Below are positions 24,124-36,254 of a DNA stretch of 64,000 nucleotides, in pieces. A model generated the notes under the pieces. That model was not told where the DNA came from and made no database searches. It saw only the letters and a list, made by a program, of their open reading frames with translations. The DNA comes from Sequoia sempervirens (lineage: Eukaryota; Streptophyta; Pinopsida; Cupressales; Cupressaceae). The stretch is taken from the NCBI GenBank assembly GCA_007258455.2, contig VDFB02000001.1, forward strand, positions 11,258,161 through 11,322,160, read 5' to 3'. Numbering within the stretch: the stretch's first letter is position 1; every line of letters begins with the position of its first letter. The translations under genes were made by a program, and so were the position numbers.

Positions 24124-25135
24124 AATGGTTCCTTGTGACATTAAAATTTTACACACCTCTTGAGGTGATTCATCCCCTGTGATGTTAAATGGTCCCCCAT
24201 GATGTTAAACTTTTATGTGCTCCTTGGGGCATGATTTGCAAAATATCCCATGGATTTGGCATAGCTCAACTGCTTGATTCATGAACTTGATCATTTTTAC
24301 ATGGCCACCTAGCATAACACAAATTTCTTTCTAGTGGAGCCATGTGTTTCATACGTAAACTAGCATAACATAACTTGATAGCCTTGTGGAACCCATCATA
24401 TTGCATGGACACCTAGCATAATACAACTTTCTAGCTAGTGGATCTGTGTAGCTCTTGAGTGATCTAGACAAATGTAGCTTGTTGATCCTTATGAGAGCAC
24501 TATAATGTCTAACATTATATTCAATGGATGACGTTTGGTATTTGAGACATGTTTCAGATTGAGGTATCTTCACCTTACTAGAATAATTTTTAGTGTACTA
24601 ACCTTGTGTTCATGTCTTATTTTGTATTTTAATTATTATGTGTCATGTTTACTATGTTTCTACCTTGTGTCTTTTTGCATATTTGTTTCATGTATTGTAT
24701 TTGTATTTGCATTATGTTTGTGTCTTCATCATGTAGTGTTTTTTTTGTGTTGCATTATTCCTCACATGTGTGTGTGTGTTCCTTTGTCTTTGCATTGTTG
24801 TTATGTAGGATCTTGAGCCTAGGGGCTAGCACATCCCCTAGATTTGATGTCATCTTACCCCTTCAATGTCTAGATAAATAAACCATTCTTGTCTTATCTT
24901 TACATTAGTGTGAGCATGAGCATAAGTTCATACTCGTACTAAAGTGGGGGCTAAATGTAGTATCATAAATTTTCACCCTTGACAATTTCACACTAGGTTT
25001 AACTCCCCCCTATGTGCCTAGACCCAATTATGCTCTTAATTTTCTCATTTTATGATCATCTTCAAAAAAATAGGATTAAATTGGGAATTAATATTTAATC
25101 TTCATTTACTGACATTCAAAGACCCAAACTAGGTT

Positions 25136-25843
25136 TGATGAGGGCACAGCCCGAGACACAGAAAATAACCCACAAACAAGAGAACAATTTTATTATTCAG
25201 AAAATGGAGCTTCTTACATGCAGAAGATCTCAATCCCCAAGTTCTACAACACATGCAAGTTACAGAAAGCTACATAATAACCCTTTCGCAATATGCGAGC
25301 TTGTCCCCAAAAAGCTACCCAAAAATTAGAAACCTGCCCATAAATAGAGCTCCTCATTAGTTTGGAGCCAAAAAAACATTCAAATTTGAGTTTAGGCGGT
25401 TTGGCGCCAAAAATTTACAACATGAAGTTCAAATTTCAAAAGAGCATTTGCAATTGTATCTTCTAGAAAGTGCGCCAACTTCCCGGGGCCATAACTTTTG
25501 ATCCGAGACTCTGATTTGTGAACCATTTGAACCGTTGGAAAGGTCTCAAAGTCAATAATGCGCTTGAAATATGCTATGCCAATTTTGGCAAGTTTCAGGG
25601 CCGTTCCAGGAAATCTAAGTGCCTCAAATCTAACTCAGAAGATTTTTAGGTGCAAATTTGGGAAACTAAAACTGCAATATCTTTCAACCCATGAACAGAA
25701 AATAAAAACCGTAAATTGGGAATTTCATTATGACAAAAAGGGTATCCAAAAATGTAAAAACATCTAAAAACTGAGAAACTTGAAATTTAACTATTTTTGG
25801 CTGATGCAAGATTGCCCTTACACCACTGGATGCTCCTGCATCA
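25136..25843. mobile_element. Nested 708-bp insertion, probable solo LTR
   Basis: It is flanked by the 5-bp TSD AGGTT (25131-25135 and 25844-25848). The 5' LTR of the host element shows the empty site with a single AGGTT. The termini are TGATG and CATCA, so it begins TG and ends CA with matched inverted ends, as LTRs do. No internal coding region, PBS or PPT was seen. A solo LTR left by recombination is the simplest reading. A small non-autonomous element is the alternative. It contains a 7-bp inverted repeat near its right end (25802-25808 and 25837-25843). Confidence 0.8.
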
Positions 25844-26007
25844 AGGTTTGGTTTAGGGTACCATCGCCCTTTACCAACCTATTTTTTCCCTAATTTAATA
25901 ATGTCATTTTTTGTATTTTAACATTTGAAAATCCAATTTCATTTATTGGCTTTTGATAATTAATTTTATGGGAAAATTAATAATTGCATATCAATACATG
26001 TCTTCTT

Positions 26008-26171
26008 CACCATTTCAAATACCTGGAAATTTGAAATCATATTGAGCATCCTAAAAAGTAGTCAAGAGAAAAATTAGCAAAGTTTACAACACCATTTCAA
26101 ATACCTAGAAATTTGAAATCATATTGAGCGTCCTAAAAAGTAGTCAAGAGCAAAATTAGAAAAGTTTACAA
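26008..26171 (+). repeat. 82-bp tandem duplication in the 3' LTR
   Basis: Copies start at 26008 and 26090 (CACCATTTCAAATACCT...). The 5' LTR has one copy, so the duplication arose after insertion. Confidence 0.9.
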
Positions 26172-27103
26172 CACTTATTATCATTCACAATCTGCATGAG
26201 AAATGACTCAAGTTTTCATATGAGTTTATTCATGTTTTATGTTCATTTATTTTGTGAGTACTAACACTTGCAAGACCTTCAATCAAGCAACCAATTCTCC
26301 TTGCATGAGATGACTACAATGACTTCAATCCATAAAGGAAAGAATATCTAAGTGGTAAGTTACAACACTTATCAATTTATCATTCTTTTATCCATTTGCC
26401 TCTATCTGATCAAGGGTAGGCACTCTTTTACATTATCATAGTTGTTGTAGAGGTATAAATACCAAAATGGGGTTTGACTTAGGCAATCCCATATATAGCA
26501 CAACCCTTTATTCCCTCTCTTATGTGAAGATGAAATATTTGAAGTGGATTTCAGAAAGGATTGAAGACCTAATTGTTAGATCTAACATTCAAGCTGTCTA
26601 CCTTAACAAATTAGGGAAAGTGGAATTAATCATCGATAGAAGTTCTAAAGCTAATTCTGAAAAGGAAGAAACTACAAATTGTGACCATTTGGGATTCATT
26701 TTTTGGTTTTTGAGATCCACATTTCTAGGTTTAGGGCACCAACACCCCTTTCTATCTAATTCAAGCTCAAATTCATATGTCAGGTTCCTCTATTTTTGCA
26801 CCCTATTGCTTTGTACTTCATTTTTGGGTTTATGTTCTATACATTTATGTAATTGCATGTTTGTTGTAGCTTCATAATTTACCTAGGTACATGTTTGCAT
26901 TATCAAATCAATAGAATCATCAATAAATTAATCAATACCAATCTTCCCTAGGAAAGAACCAAAACCCTGATCCATTATTTTGGCTCTTCAATTGAGGTTA
27001 GTAGTCAAGTGGGTATTTGTGATCATTTTTGGTTTCTTCCTAATATGATATAGGAAAAAGTGTGGTTTAGATTCTAGATCCCTATTTCCTACATCACAAA
27101 TGG

Positions 27104-27559
27104 AATAGGTCCTCATTCAATATGATACAATTCTAGCATTTTTTCTTTGACTTGAGAGCAACTTAGTCATCAAATACTATTGATATAGTACCTATTAGCA
27201 ACATTACTAGTTGAAGCATCTATAAAAAAAAAAAAATTGTTCAGGGACATAAATATTTCTTGGTTATTTAATATTCTTTGATGAACTCAACTTGATAGAA
27301 GTCATGGATATGGCATTCCATCATTGCACTCTACAACCCTAATAACATTAAAATGAGTGTCAACTTTGATTTTGAAAAGAAAGGTTAAATTATTTTCATC
27401 AAATTTGTGTCTTTAGAACGTGTACATGCCTGACTTGATTTTATTGTAAAGTGCTGATTTTTGTAAGGTGTCTGATATATTCAATTGAAAATTTTACTTT
27501 TTGCAGATTTGGTATTATGAAAGATTGAATTCAAATTCTTTTTCAAATTTGATCAAATG
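27104..27559. other. No gene seen
   Basis: AT-rich sequence between the LTR element and the hAT pseudogene. No clear hAT terminal inverted repeat was found. Confidence 0.5.
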
Positions 27560-29662
27560 CCACATTAAAAAGACTTTGTGTGGACACATTGCACATCAAT
27601 CTTGGGTACAACCAAGCATAAGTATAAGTTATGTTTAAATAATTTTAATGGTGGCATATATTGCTTTAAATGGAATTTAGCAAATGAGGCAAGATATGAT
27701 AGCACTATTTGCCCAGCTTTCCCTAAAAAAGTCATGTATGAGGCAAACCAATCTCTTCAAATAATTTTTAATGTTAAGGAATAAAAGGCAAGAACTGGGA
27801 GAGAAGTTTCTTCTAACTTTGTAAATGCTAGGAACAACATTTTGGATGAGGCAACTAGTGCACAAGTTTTTCAAGGAGTCTCAATCAACAACTTCTTCTA
27901 TAGTACATGGCCCAAACATGGGTGGAAGAAAAATTAATCATTTCTTTGAACCTTATAATACACCAAGATCACAGGCCACTTTGGAGAGTAAAAGAAGGAG
28001 GAAGAACATCTATGAACAAATGAAGAAAGTGATTACAAATTTTTGGTACTAGTCTAGTGTGTCATTCCATGTTGCTAAGTCTCCTTACTAGAAAGGAATG
28101 GAGGATGTTATTACAATTGCAAGTCCTAAGTTCAAATCTTCATCTTATGAGACATTAAGGGTTGGTATGCTCAATGATACAATAAGGATGTTAACCATGT
28201 TGTTAGTGATGTGATTGTAGTTACAAGTCCTAAGTTCAAAGCCCCATCTTATGTGACATTGAGGGTTGATATGCTTAATGATGCAATATAAGATGTTAAT
28301 AGTGTTTTTAATAAACATCGATTAGAGTGGGAGAAGACTGGATGCACCATAATGTCAAATGGGTGGACAAATAGAAGGAACAGAACACTCATCAACTTTT
28401 TTTTCTCTTATGATATTTGCATGATGTTTTTTTAAATCCATGGATGCGTCAAATATGATCAAATTTGAAATTACATATTTTAATTGTTTGACGAGGTAGT
28501 CATGGATGTAGCACCACCAAATTTGGTTCATTGTTGTTTGTGATGTTGGGAGACTCTCGATGGACAAGTATCCCTCTATTCTTTTACCATGAACATGGAA
28601 CATTATCTTGATCTAACCCTAGATGACATTAGAAATATTGAATGGTTAAGACGATATTTCAAAAGGCCCTCATACTTACCAAATTAATCTATAATCACAA
28701 GAGGGTGTTGTGTATAATGTGCTCCTTCAGAGAGGACAAGGATCTATTTCAATCAAGGGTGATGAGATTTGCTACACACTTCCTTAGGTAGGATGGAAAA
28801 ATAAGAAGGATGGGTACATACCATTGTTGGACATAATTGATAAGAGATGGGATTGAAAAATACATCATCCTCTCCATGTTCTTTGATACTATTTGAATCC
28901 AACATTGTTCTATAACCCTTCATTCAAAGAAGATGATGTTGAGTTCACACGAGGCTTGTTAATGTGCATGGAGAAAATGTTTTATACCCCATAAAAGTTG
29001 TAAACAGTTATGGTAAAGTTTCTAATGTATAAGTAGGAAAGGGCTTTTTTCTCAAGTATGATTATTGTGCAAGGCAAGAAGACCTTCAAACCAAATAAAA
29101 TCTATAAAATTTGTATAGTTTATCTATATTTTGGACATGTACATTAAAGGTGTTGAGATTTTAAGATATTCTTACATGATATCATCTCAAAATAATTTGT
29201 GTTTTTCAATGAAATGGTGGGATTCTTTTGGCCAATATGCCAAAAATCTTAGAATATGGATGGCAAGATGCATTTTGAGCCACCCATGCAGTTTATCCAC
29301 TTGTGAGCATGCTTGGAGTGTTTTAACACATACATTCCAAAAAATGCAATTGTCTATTATAACAATGGATGAATAATTTAGTGTTTGTTCACCACAACCT
29401 CCACTTGATGCTAAAGACATCTCAAGCTTAGACTTTTAATATACTTGCAATCATAGTTATAGTTGTACTCATTATGTTTTCACTTTCAATTACCTAGGTT
29501 AATTCTATATGGACAAAATTAGGTATTATTGAGGATTGCAGGCCAATTGAGCTTCATGAAGTTGATCCAAAGTCTAAGTGGATTGGAAATGATGATATCT
29601 TTCTCAATCATGAGGATTTTGATCTCCTAAAAAAGGCCAACATTGATAGTGATGTGGTTTAA
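27560..29662 (+). pseudogene. hAT-type transposase pseudogene (BED finger, DUF659, C-terminal dimerisation region)
   Basis: Parts occur in the usual order. A BED-finger-like start (27578-27700; FNGGIYCFKWNLA) has lost its first zinc ligands. Then come a DUF659-like segment (28240-28420; LRVDMLNDAI, GCTIMSNGWTNRRN, where the usual DGWTD is changed) and a catalytic-core remnant near 28500-28640 (YLDLTLDDI). The C-terminal hAT dimerisation motif is at 29205-29330 (WWDSFGQYAKNL; LSTCEHAWSV), and the last codons are near 29660. Many stops and several frame changes make it inactive. In the family the protein would excise and reinsert hAT transposons; domesticated members exist, but this copy is too broken. 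Terminal inverted repeats and an 8-bp TSD were not identified. Confidence 0.85.
28102..28309 (+). repeat. 104-bp tandem duplication inside the hAT pseudogene
   Basis: Two copies share AAGTCCTAAGTTCAAA (28121 and 28225) and the following bases encoding the LRVGML/LRVDML segment. The start of the DUF659 region is therefore present twice. Confidence 0.85.
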
Positions 29663-30242
29663 TGACTTAGGAGAGGCTTTGAAACGAGAGCTTCATCATC
29701 ATGACCTACAACCCTTTAGTGTAGCTCTCTTTGTAGTACCAAGAGTCTTTGGCTACATCTAATTTTTTAGAACTTTGTACAAACTCGATTGTTATTAAAA
29801 TTTTGAAAACTAACAACATTTAGTTATTACTAATGGATTGCACAATGATATGAAAATAAACAACAAAAATTATGTCTTTCAAAATTCATAAGCTAAACTC
29901 TCTATTTTAGTTTCTCTCTGTGTGCAGTGAAAAATGTGTTTAAAATAAAGGGAAATCATAATGAAAACCTACCAAGCACACAATCAAAACAACACTTAAT
30001 ATTATGTCCTAAGAACTCATACCTACTTGAAAATCAACAAAATCCAAGTATGTTGAATAGCTCAATGTGGAGACTTCCCCATAGCAGTCAAATTCAATGT
30101 ATGGTCAATGGAATTTTGGTAGCATACCAATATCAAATTGCTCAAAAAATGTAGATTGTGAAAATGGTTGTGTTTGTAGGCTTTGATGAAGGAATCAATT
30201 AGAACAAGGGCTAGTATTTAGAGTTGAAGATCAGGAGTTGAG
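29663..30242. other. No gene seen
   Basis: The 75-codon ORF at 29927-30154 has no recognisable domain. Nothing else is supported. Confidence 0.45.
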
Positions 30243-30348
30243 ATGAGTTGAGACATCTCAACTCATGAGGTGATGCCAAGTGGCATCATGGGAGGAAGGG
30301 AAGGAGACTTTAACTCTCAAATCCTATGATGGTGACTAGTGTCACCAT
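30243..30348. repeat. Cluster of three short hairpins
   Basis: Three perfect inverted repeats follow one another. First, ATGAGTTGAGA/TCTCAACTCAT (30243-30253, 30256-30266). Second, TGATGCCA/TGGCATCA (30271-30278, 30281-30288). Third, ATGGTGAC/GTCACCAT (30329-30336, 30341-30348). Loops are 2, 2 and 4 nt. The function is unknown; they may belong to an LTR. Confidence 0.85.
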
Positions 30349-31664
30349 GTGGAGGCTTGAGATGGAGATGGGTACTTTACAAGTACCTAGAGAGATGGAG
30401 AAGATCTTCCTCATAAGGGCATTTCTTGTCCAAATTATGTTAAATGATTGGATGGAGAGGAATAAAAGGAATTTAAAATTCCTTAAGTTTACTTTGGAGA
30501 GGTGGCCCATTTGGGGTTACTTCTCCAAAAAGGGAAATCCTTTAAGGTTGATTAGACAAGATAGAGGGAAACAAATGGAAAGAATATCATCCCTTTCTTA
30601 ATAAAGGGATTAAGAATATGCAAATGATTAAAGGAGGGATTAGATTGAGCTTAGGCTAATGGATACATGATTAAGAGGAAAGTTTGAAAAGTTGGAGGAT
30701 GTGACACCTCTTAATCAAGAATTAAGTTTGTGCACATTCTTAATGGAGAGATTAAGATTAGGATTAGGGGTTAATGGGGGATAAGGTGAGATGTGACAAG
30801 GAGAGAGGAAATTAAATAATTAAATGATTTATTTAATTCTTGTGGGGGTAATGTGATTAAATTAACTAAATAAGAGTATTTATTTAATTTAATGAGGAAA
30901 GGTGGAAAAGGTAATGTAATTAACTAATTAATTAATTAATTACCTTAGGACTTTAGAAGACTTCAAGAAAATCAATGATATTAATTAAATATTATTTAAT
31001 TAATGTGATAGGAGGGGATTTTGATGAATGATGGGGTAAAATTGACCAAACACAAGTGGTCAATTTTGTTTATCTACACTCTCTATAGATCTCTTTGCAA
31101 TTGAAATGCCTTTAAATTTCAAAACCAACATTTTTTTTTTCAATTTCTTCCTATTTGAATGCTTTTGGTTTTCTGAATTGGACCATAATTCATCTTCTAC
31201 GGTCCCCATACAACACAAAAAATAGATTACTAGCATCATGCTTGTCAAAATCACTCTCATCGTTGCACTATTTTGCATCAACTATTTTAATCACAATGGC
31301 ATCTTTGTCAATAAGTTCTAAAACCCTAGGTTTTTTATTAGTTCATTGTGTCATCCTTTAATACTCTATTTAAAACTCAAGTAATCATCATCACCATCAT
31401 AGAATTTTGATTTTGTGGTTTTTTCCAAATCTTATCAAAAAAATTGATCAATCAATGGGGCTTGTCTAAGGTGAAGATCCTTGTAAACTCTCTCAATGTT
31501 CCTTTACACAACCAAGTTTTCCAATCACAAGTAGAGACATCACACAAAAAAATTGTAAGTACAAAAGGTTTAAAGAAGAAAATCTTAAATCTATAGTAAA
31601 GAGGTCAATTCCATATAAAAAGGTTCAAATTTACAAATGCAAGGATCAAACTTGTAAATATAGG
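30349..31664. other. No gene seen; AATTAA-rich repeat-like DNA
   Basis: About 30810-31010 is dense in TTAATTAA and ATTTATTTAAT tracts, similar in style to the LTR start at 281-531. This suggests LTR material, but ends cannot be set. Confidence 0.4.
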
Positions 31665-31754
31665 ATTAATCTAAACAAGACATATTTCCAAAATTCATAC
31701 AGAACAGTCATTAATCTGAACAAGACATAGTTCCAAAATTCATAGAGAAAAATC
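31665..31754. repeat. 45-bp tandem duplication
   Basis: Copies at 31665 and 31710 share ATTAATCT(A/G)AACAAGACATA and CCAAAATTCATA. Confidence 0.8.
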
Positions 31755-32119
31755 ATCTTGTTCCTTCCAAATAGGCTAAAGCATAATAATGTGCCTCACT
31801 TTTGGGCTACATGTTGATTTATCAATTTATACAAAATAGTATGTCTTAATCTTGGGACATGAAAAATATATTAAGTTCATACTAGATGACATTATCGATG
31901 TATTATGTCTCTTAAAAAATCTAGGTGGTATCATTTTCCCTCCAAGACACATACATCTATTGTATTGGACAAAATTTGTCACTTCAAACCTCACAGTTTT
32001 GAGTCAAATAATATAACAATTATTGTGGTCCGAAGTTTTAATTTTTTGAATAAAAATGAAAAAACTATTGTAACATAAATAGTGGCATAGAAACAACAAA
32101 ATCGAGTGGCATAAAATAA
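31755..32119. other. No gene seen; left flank of the assembly gap
   Basis: AT-rich, without motifs. Confidence 0.5.
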
Positions 32120-32219
32120 NNNNNNNNNNNNNNNNNNNNNNNNNNNNNNNNNNNNNNNNNNNNNNNNNNNNNNNNNNNNNNNNNNNNNNNNNNNNNNNNN
32201 NNNNNNNNNNNNNNNNNNN
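32120..32219. other. Assembly gap, 100 N
   Basis: Exactly 100 ambiguous bases, the conventional placeholder for a gap of unknown size. Any ORF translated across it (31991-32272, minus strand) is an artefact. Confidence 0.99.
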
Positions 32220-32241
32220 TTAGGAAAGGGATATGTGAGAA

Positions 32242-33186
32242 TCATGGAAGAAGCAAGAACTCTAATGGACAATGGTGCTCATAGGAAGGAGGAATCAAGG
32301 GAACTACAAGAGGTGTAAGAGGAAAAGTGAGCAAAAGTGGGACAATAATAAGAGAAGGATGAGGGATTAACTTATAAGATGGAGGCAAAAAAAGGCAATT
32401 ATGGCGGAGGTGTAGGAGTAAGAGGATCCATATATAAAGGTGAGGGCCTAAATACATGGTAACAAGTGGGAAAAGAAGCACACAGAGAAGAATCAATGCC
32501 AATATCATATTGGAATTCATCCAATGTAGTATATGAAAAGCATGCAATAGGAAGGTCATATGTAATAGAGTCCTCAAGACTAATATCATCCATTGAAGGA
32601 AGAGATGTCCTAGAAACATAAGAAAAAGGTACAATATCAATAGGAAGTACGAGAAAGAGAAGGATCAAATGTAGGATAATCATCATAAGGAATATGTGCC
32701 AAATCACTAATAAGCTAAAGTCATTTAAGGCATCAAAAGATACACCATCAAGAGAAGAATAGGAGCCTTTCAATGAGGAAGGGTCCAAGATGGTAGGAAG
32801 AGCAATAGTAATAATAGAAAGAAGGGGAGATGTATGCTCAACATCTAGTGATGTACCCAAGATATTAGTAAGAAAGGAGAAGTGGAAAAACATAGATTGG
32901 AATAGTAGGACATGAATCATCATTTCATGTCCTAACATGAATAGTGGCCTATTAGAAGAGGAATGCTCATAGGACATGATGGGATTGGAATAGTAGGACA
33001 AGAATCATCATTTAGAGTAGGAGATAGAGTATGTATAGCAAAGGGAGAACCATTAGTAAAGAAAGTGTTAGGAAAAGACATAAAAGTTTCTAAATCACAA
33101 GGATATGTGTCAATATAGCAAGTGTAAGTGAGATGGTGAGAAAGGCTAACCAAGATATGATCAATAGAAAGAAGGCATGCATCCAA
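32242..33186 (-). pseudogene. Unrecognised, frame-shifted ORF region, possibly retroelement-derived
   Basis: Three overlapping minus-strand reading frames (33186-32932, 33001-32399, 32640-32242) together stay open for about 0.95 kb next to the gap. The middle one has 200 codons and includes SMDDISLEDSITYDLP. The composition is rich in Leu, Ile, Ser and Pro, because the plus strand is strongly purine-rich here. I recognise no domain. It may be a decayed gag-like or accessory ORF of an LTR element, or simply the result of the strand bias. Confidence 0.3.
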
Positions 33187-35206
33187 GTCAACAAGCTCTA
33201 GAACATTATCAAGGCCAATTGGGTGGAGAGAGATAAATTGATAGAAAATGTGGAATCAGTCTTGTATTAAAAGATGCACCAACTATGTTGGTTCTCTTAG
33301 AATTTTTCTAAAGAAAGCCAAACAAGCCAATGTAGTAGAATTTTTGGCCCAATCTATGCTCACAAATTTGTAGGTCTTGAAAAACTCACAAAGTCTATTT
33401 AGTGGCAAAGGTCTTGTCTCAATATAAGTAAGTGCAAGAGAAAAGTACATTCTTTGATGCATATCTTATATTTTATCATTGGATAGTGGTCAATATGATG
33501 CTCCCATCTACTTGTTAGATTAAATGTTTCATGTAAATTTTAGGCTAATAAGATAGATGAATCAAAGAACATCAAATCATCTAAAGAAGTGCATCCTCCA
33601 TTTTTCTACATTTAGGAAACTCATATGATCAATTCAACATTAAAAGACAATACCCATTCAACAATGTTAGATTGATGTGAAGGTATAAGATAGCCACATA
33701 ATCTTTATTGTATCCCCAAGGATAACATGAACCCAAGTTTATTTTTCCAATGAAATTATTAGGCCTTATACACATTGTTCCCCATCACATTTTTATAAGT
33801 CCCTTGTGCATACTAAACAAGTTTTTTTTTTTTTTTTCTAGTTTGGTGTACTCTTCTACGGGGATGATTCTCTTCTTTTCTTTTATTAGTTCATTTAACA
33901 CGTGTTGAGCACTAGGCTTATCTATTCTAATCTACACAAGTTGTGACAATCTCATTGACTTGTTAAGGTCATTGGTGGATGTTAACATAATTTATTCTTT
34001 CTTTTTATAAATACAAAAGGTATGGCATAAGATATAACCAAAAAAAAAAAGCAACATGGCCAACCTTTTGACATAATTTCGTCTTTTTCTTTTACAAAAA
34101 CAAAAGATATGGCATAAAATATGAAAACAAGCAATATGTCAACTTTTTGGCATCAATCTACATTATAAATTTTTTGTTTTTGTTTTAGCTAATGTTTCCT
34201 TTGGTAATATTTTATTTTCAATGCTTGCTATGGTCAACTCAATAACTTTTAATATTGTGCAGCGATTTGCCTCTTCTTGTCTCTCACCTACTCAATATCC
34301 AAAGACGATATCCATTGATATCAATTTTCATATCAAATTTACTAGCCACTAATCAATGTACGAAATTGTGGGAATTTATTTTCGTGTGCACTTATCAAGT
34401 GCCCATCACATTTTGATTTCGATAGATGCACTAGTATTCCACATTCATTTTAATCAAATCAACAAACTATCAAGTAACAAGGATCATAACATGTCCAAAT
34501 GCGTATCATCCTTAGAGAAAATGAATGGTGGTCATACTTAATGAGGGAGGGAAGTGACCAACACTACTGCAGTAAACCAAAATACATACACCAACATGAA
34601 AAGATTAATAGAAGAATGGTAGCACGATTGTTAACATCATAAATTGTCTATTTTACAACCAAGAAATTGTGGAATTAGCCATCTCTCTCAATGAAGGTAC
34701 TAAAATATCTATTGTGAGGGATAGCATTACAACTAGGTTGAAAACACCTATCATGTGAATGATCCTAAAGTCTAACTTTTTTTTTTTCTTTATTTATTTT
34801 CATCTAATTGCCTCATTTCTTTGTCACTCCCATAGGCTAGAAGGATTCTGCTTGTATTGATGAATACCTATTAATAAAATCCAATTTCAATTTACAATTT
34901 GATAATTTGTCACTAAAATACATATTCAGTTTATTCGCAATGATTAATCATTTTAATGATTTAGTTATATGTGTTGAAGGCACCCAATATGTATATGCAT
35001 TATGACACTAAGTTCTCTTTCACACATTTTTTTTTTTTTTTTTCATTTAACTATTCCAATCCTTACACTCCCATGGACATTCAGAAGTTTACTTGATCAA
35101 ATACATATTAATGTGAATTCAATTTCAATTTACATGTAATGGTTGGTCATCTTAATGATTTAATGATATATGTGTATGTAATGTTACCAATTCATCTAAA
35201 TTAAAC
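33187..35206. other. No gene seen
   Basis: AT-rich, with several poly(T) runs (about 33817-33838, 34778-34789 and 35027-35043). Short ORFs only. Confidence 0.5.
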
Positions 35207-35480
35207 AATCACAATTTCATTGTTCAATTCTTATACACACAAAAGGTTTAAACAATAATCATGAAATCATATTTGATTGATTGTTTCATGGATTACAGTG
35301 CTCGATGGAGCTTGAATCCTAACTATAATTAAGAACATGATTCAATCATAATTTCATTGTTCAATTCTTATACATACAAAAGGTTTAAATTATAATCATG
35401 AAATCATATTTGATTGGTTGTTTCATGCATTACAGTGCTCGATGGAGCTTGAATCCTAACTATAATTAGGAACATGATTC
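35207..35480. repeat. 137-bp tandem duplication
   Basis: Copies 35207-35343 and 35344-35480 are nearly identical. Both contain TACAGTGCTCGATGGAGCTT and end GAACATGATTC. Confidence 0.9.
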
Positions 35481-36254
35481 GATGTCTACAACTCTTTGAT
35501 AACACAAAATGAAAAGTAGCCTGTAATTAGACCATTAGACCATGTTTGCCAAAATGTGAAGACCTATTTGATAACAGAAAATGAAAATGGCTCACTGTTA
35601 GATCCATGCAATACTGCATTACATACTTGTATATGGCCAGGCTGTAGGAGAGTTTCCAGGATCCAGATTGCATGATTAGTACAGTAATAGAGGCAGTACC
35701 TGTGAAAATTGTAGAGTTCTTAATACTGTAACTTTGAAACTCTGTGCAACTGTGTAATCTTAAAAAGTTCCAAGCTGCGCCAGGAGTAGGGTTTCTTATT
35801 TCTCTTGGCTTTTGTAAGTGACGTCCCGGCATCACAGGAATGTTGGGTATGCCAAGAGATTCCCAAAACATTTCTGCAGAAGGGACATGTCCAGGAAATG
35901 TACCCCAGTATAGCAAGACATTCTGAGGACGTTCCCTAATTTTTTGTCAGATTAGGGATGAGAAGAGAATATTCCAGACAGGAAAACTTTAGAAAAAACA
36001 CAGGGATGCCTTCTCGGATTCCACTGCAAAACCTGGAGATTAAAATTTATAACACTAATCTTCATTTCCAACATTCATCTGTTTAGCAGAAGCTTCATTA
36101 AACCCTGTGCAATGCGTTTAATCTATCAACGATCTCAGTTCATTGAATCGTGAGCAATTTCTAAAATAGGTTATCTGCTAGGTATAACATAGTGACCAGT
36201 CCATTGATAGATAGAAGTTTGCGGTTTGTTCCAGAATTTTAAAGACATTTTCAG
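35481..36254. other. Unassigned; minus-strand ORF of 129 codons, possibly transcribed 3' flank
   Basis: The minus-strand ORF 35916-35527 reads YWGTFPGHVPSAEMFWESLG and onward without a domain I recognise. Base composition is less AT-rich than nearby. The region lies downstream of the minus-strand mTERF gene, so it could be 3'-UTR sequence, a gene fragment or chance. I do not call a gene. Confidence 0.25.

Larger units (their letters stand above)
24956..27098 (+). repeat. 3' LTR of the non-autonomous element, interrupted
   Basis: It starts TGTAGTATC after the PPT and ends ATCACA before the TSD. The raw length is 2,143 bp. Removing the 713-bp insertion plus TSD and the 82-bp duplication leaves about 1,348 bp, close to the 1,344-bp 5' LTR. 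Confidence 0.87.
20557..27103 (+). mobile_element. Complete non-autonomous LTR retrotransposon (Gypsy-like) with TSDs
   Basis: The 5-bp TSD AATGG occurs at 20557-20561 and 27099-27103. The 5' LTR is 20562-21905 (1,344 bp) and the 3' LTR 24956-27098. Both run TGTAG...ATCACA. Directly after the 5' LTR, TTTTGGTGAACTCAACA is the candidate primer-binding site; I cannot assign its tRNA. Before the 3' LTR, AAAGTGGGGGCTAAA (24941-24955) is the PPT. The 3.05-kb interior holds only a decayed gag-like ORF. No protease, RT, RNase H or integrase motif is visible, so it depended on another element. The 3' LTR is longer because of a nested insertion (25136-25843) and an 82-bp duplication. Sister copy: 57894 onward. 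Confidence 0.88.

Noticed and set aside
24535..24881. Two overlapping hydrophobic Cys-rich ORFs (93 and 78 codons)
   Set aside because: They arise from T-rich, TGTGTG-containing sequence at the 3' end of the retroelement interior; composition explains the apparent membrane segments.
31991..32272. 93-codon minus-strand ORF
   Set aside because: It runs through the 100-N gap, so it is an artefact.
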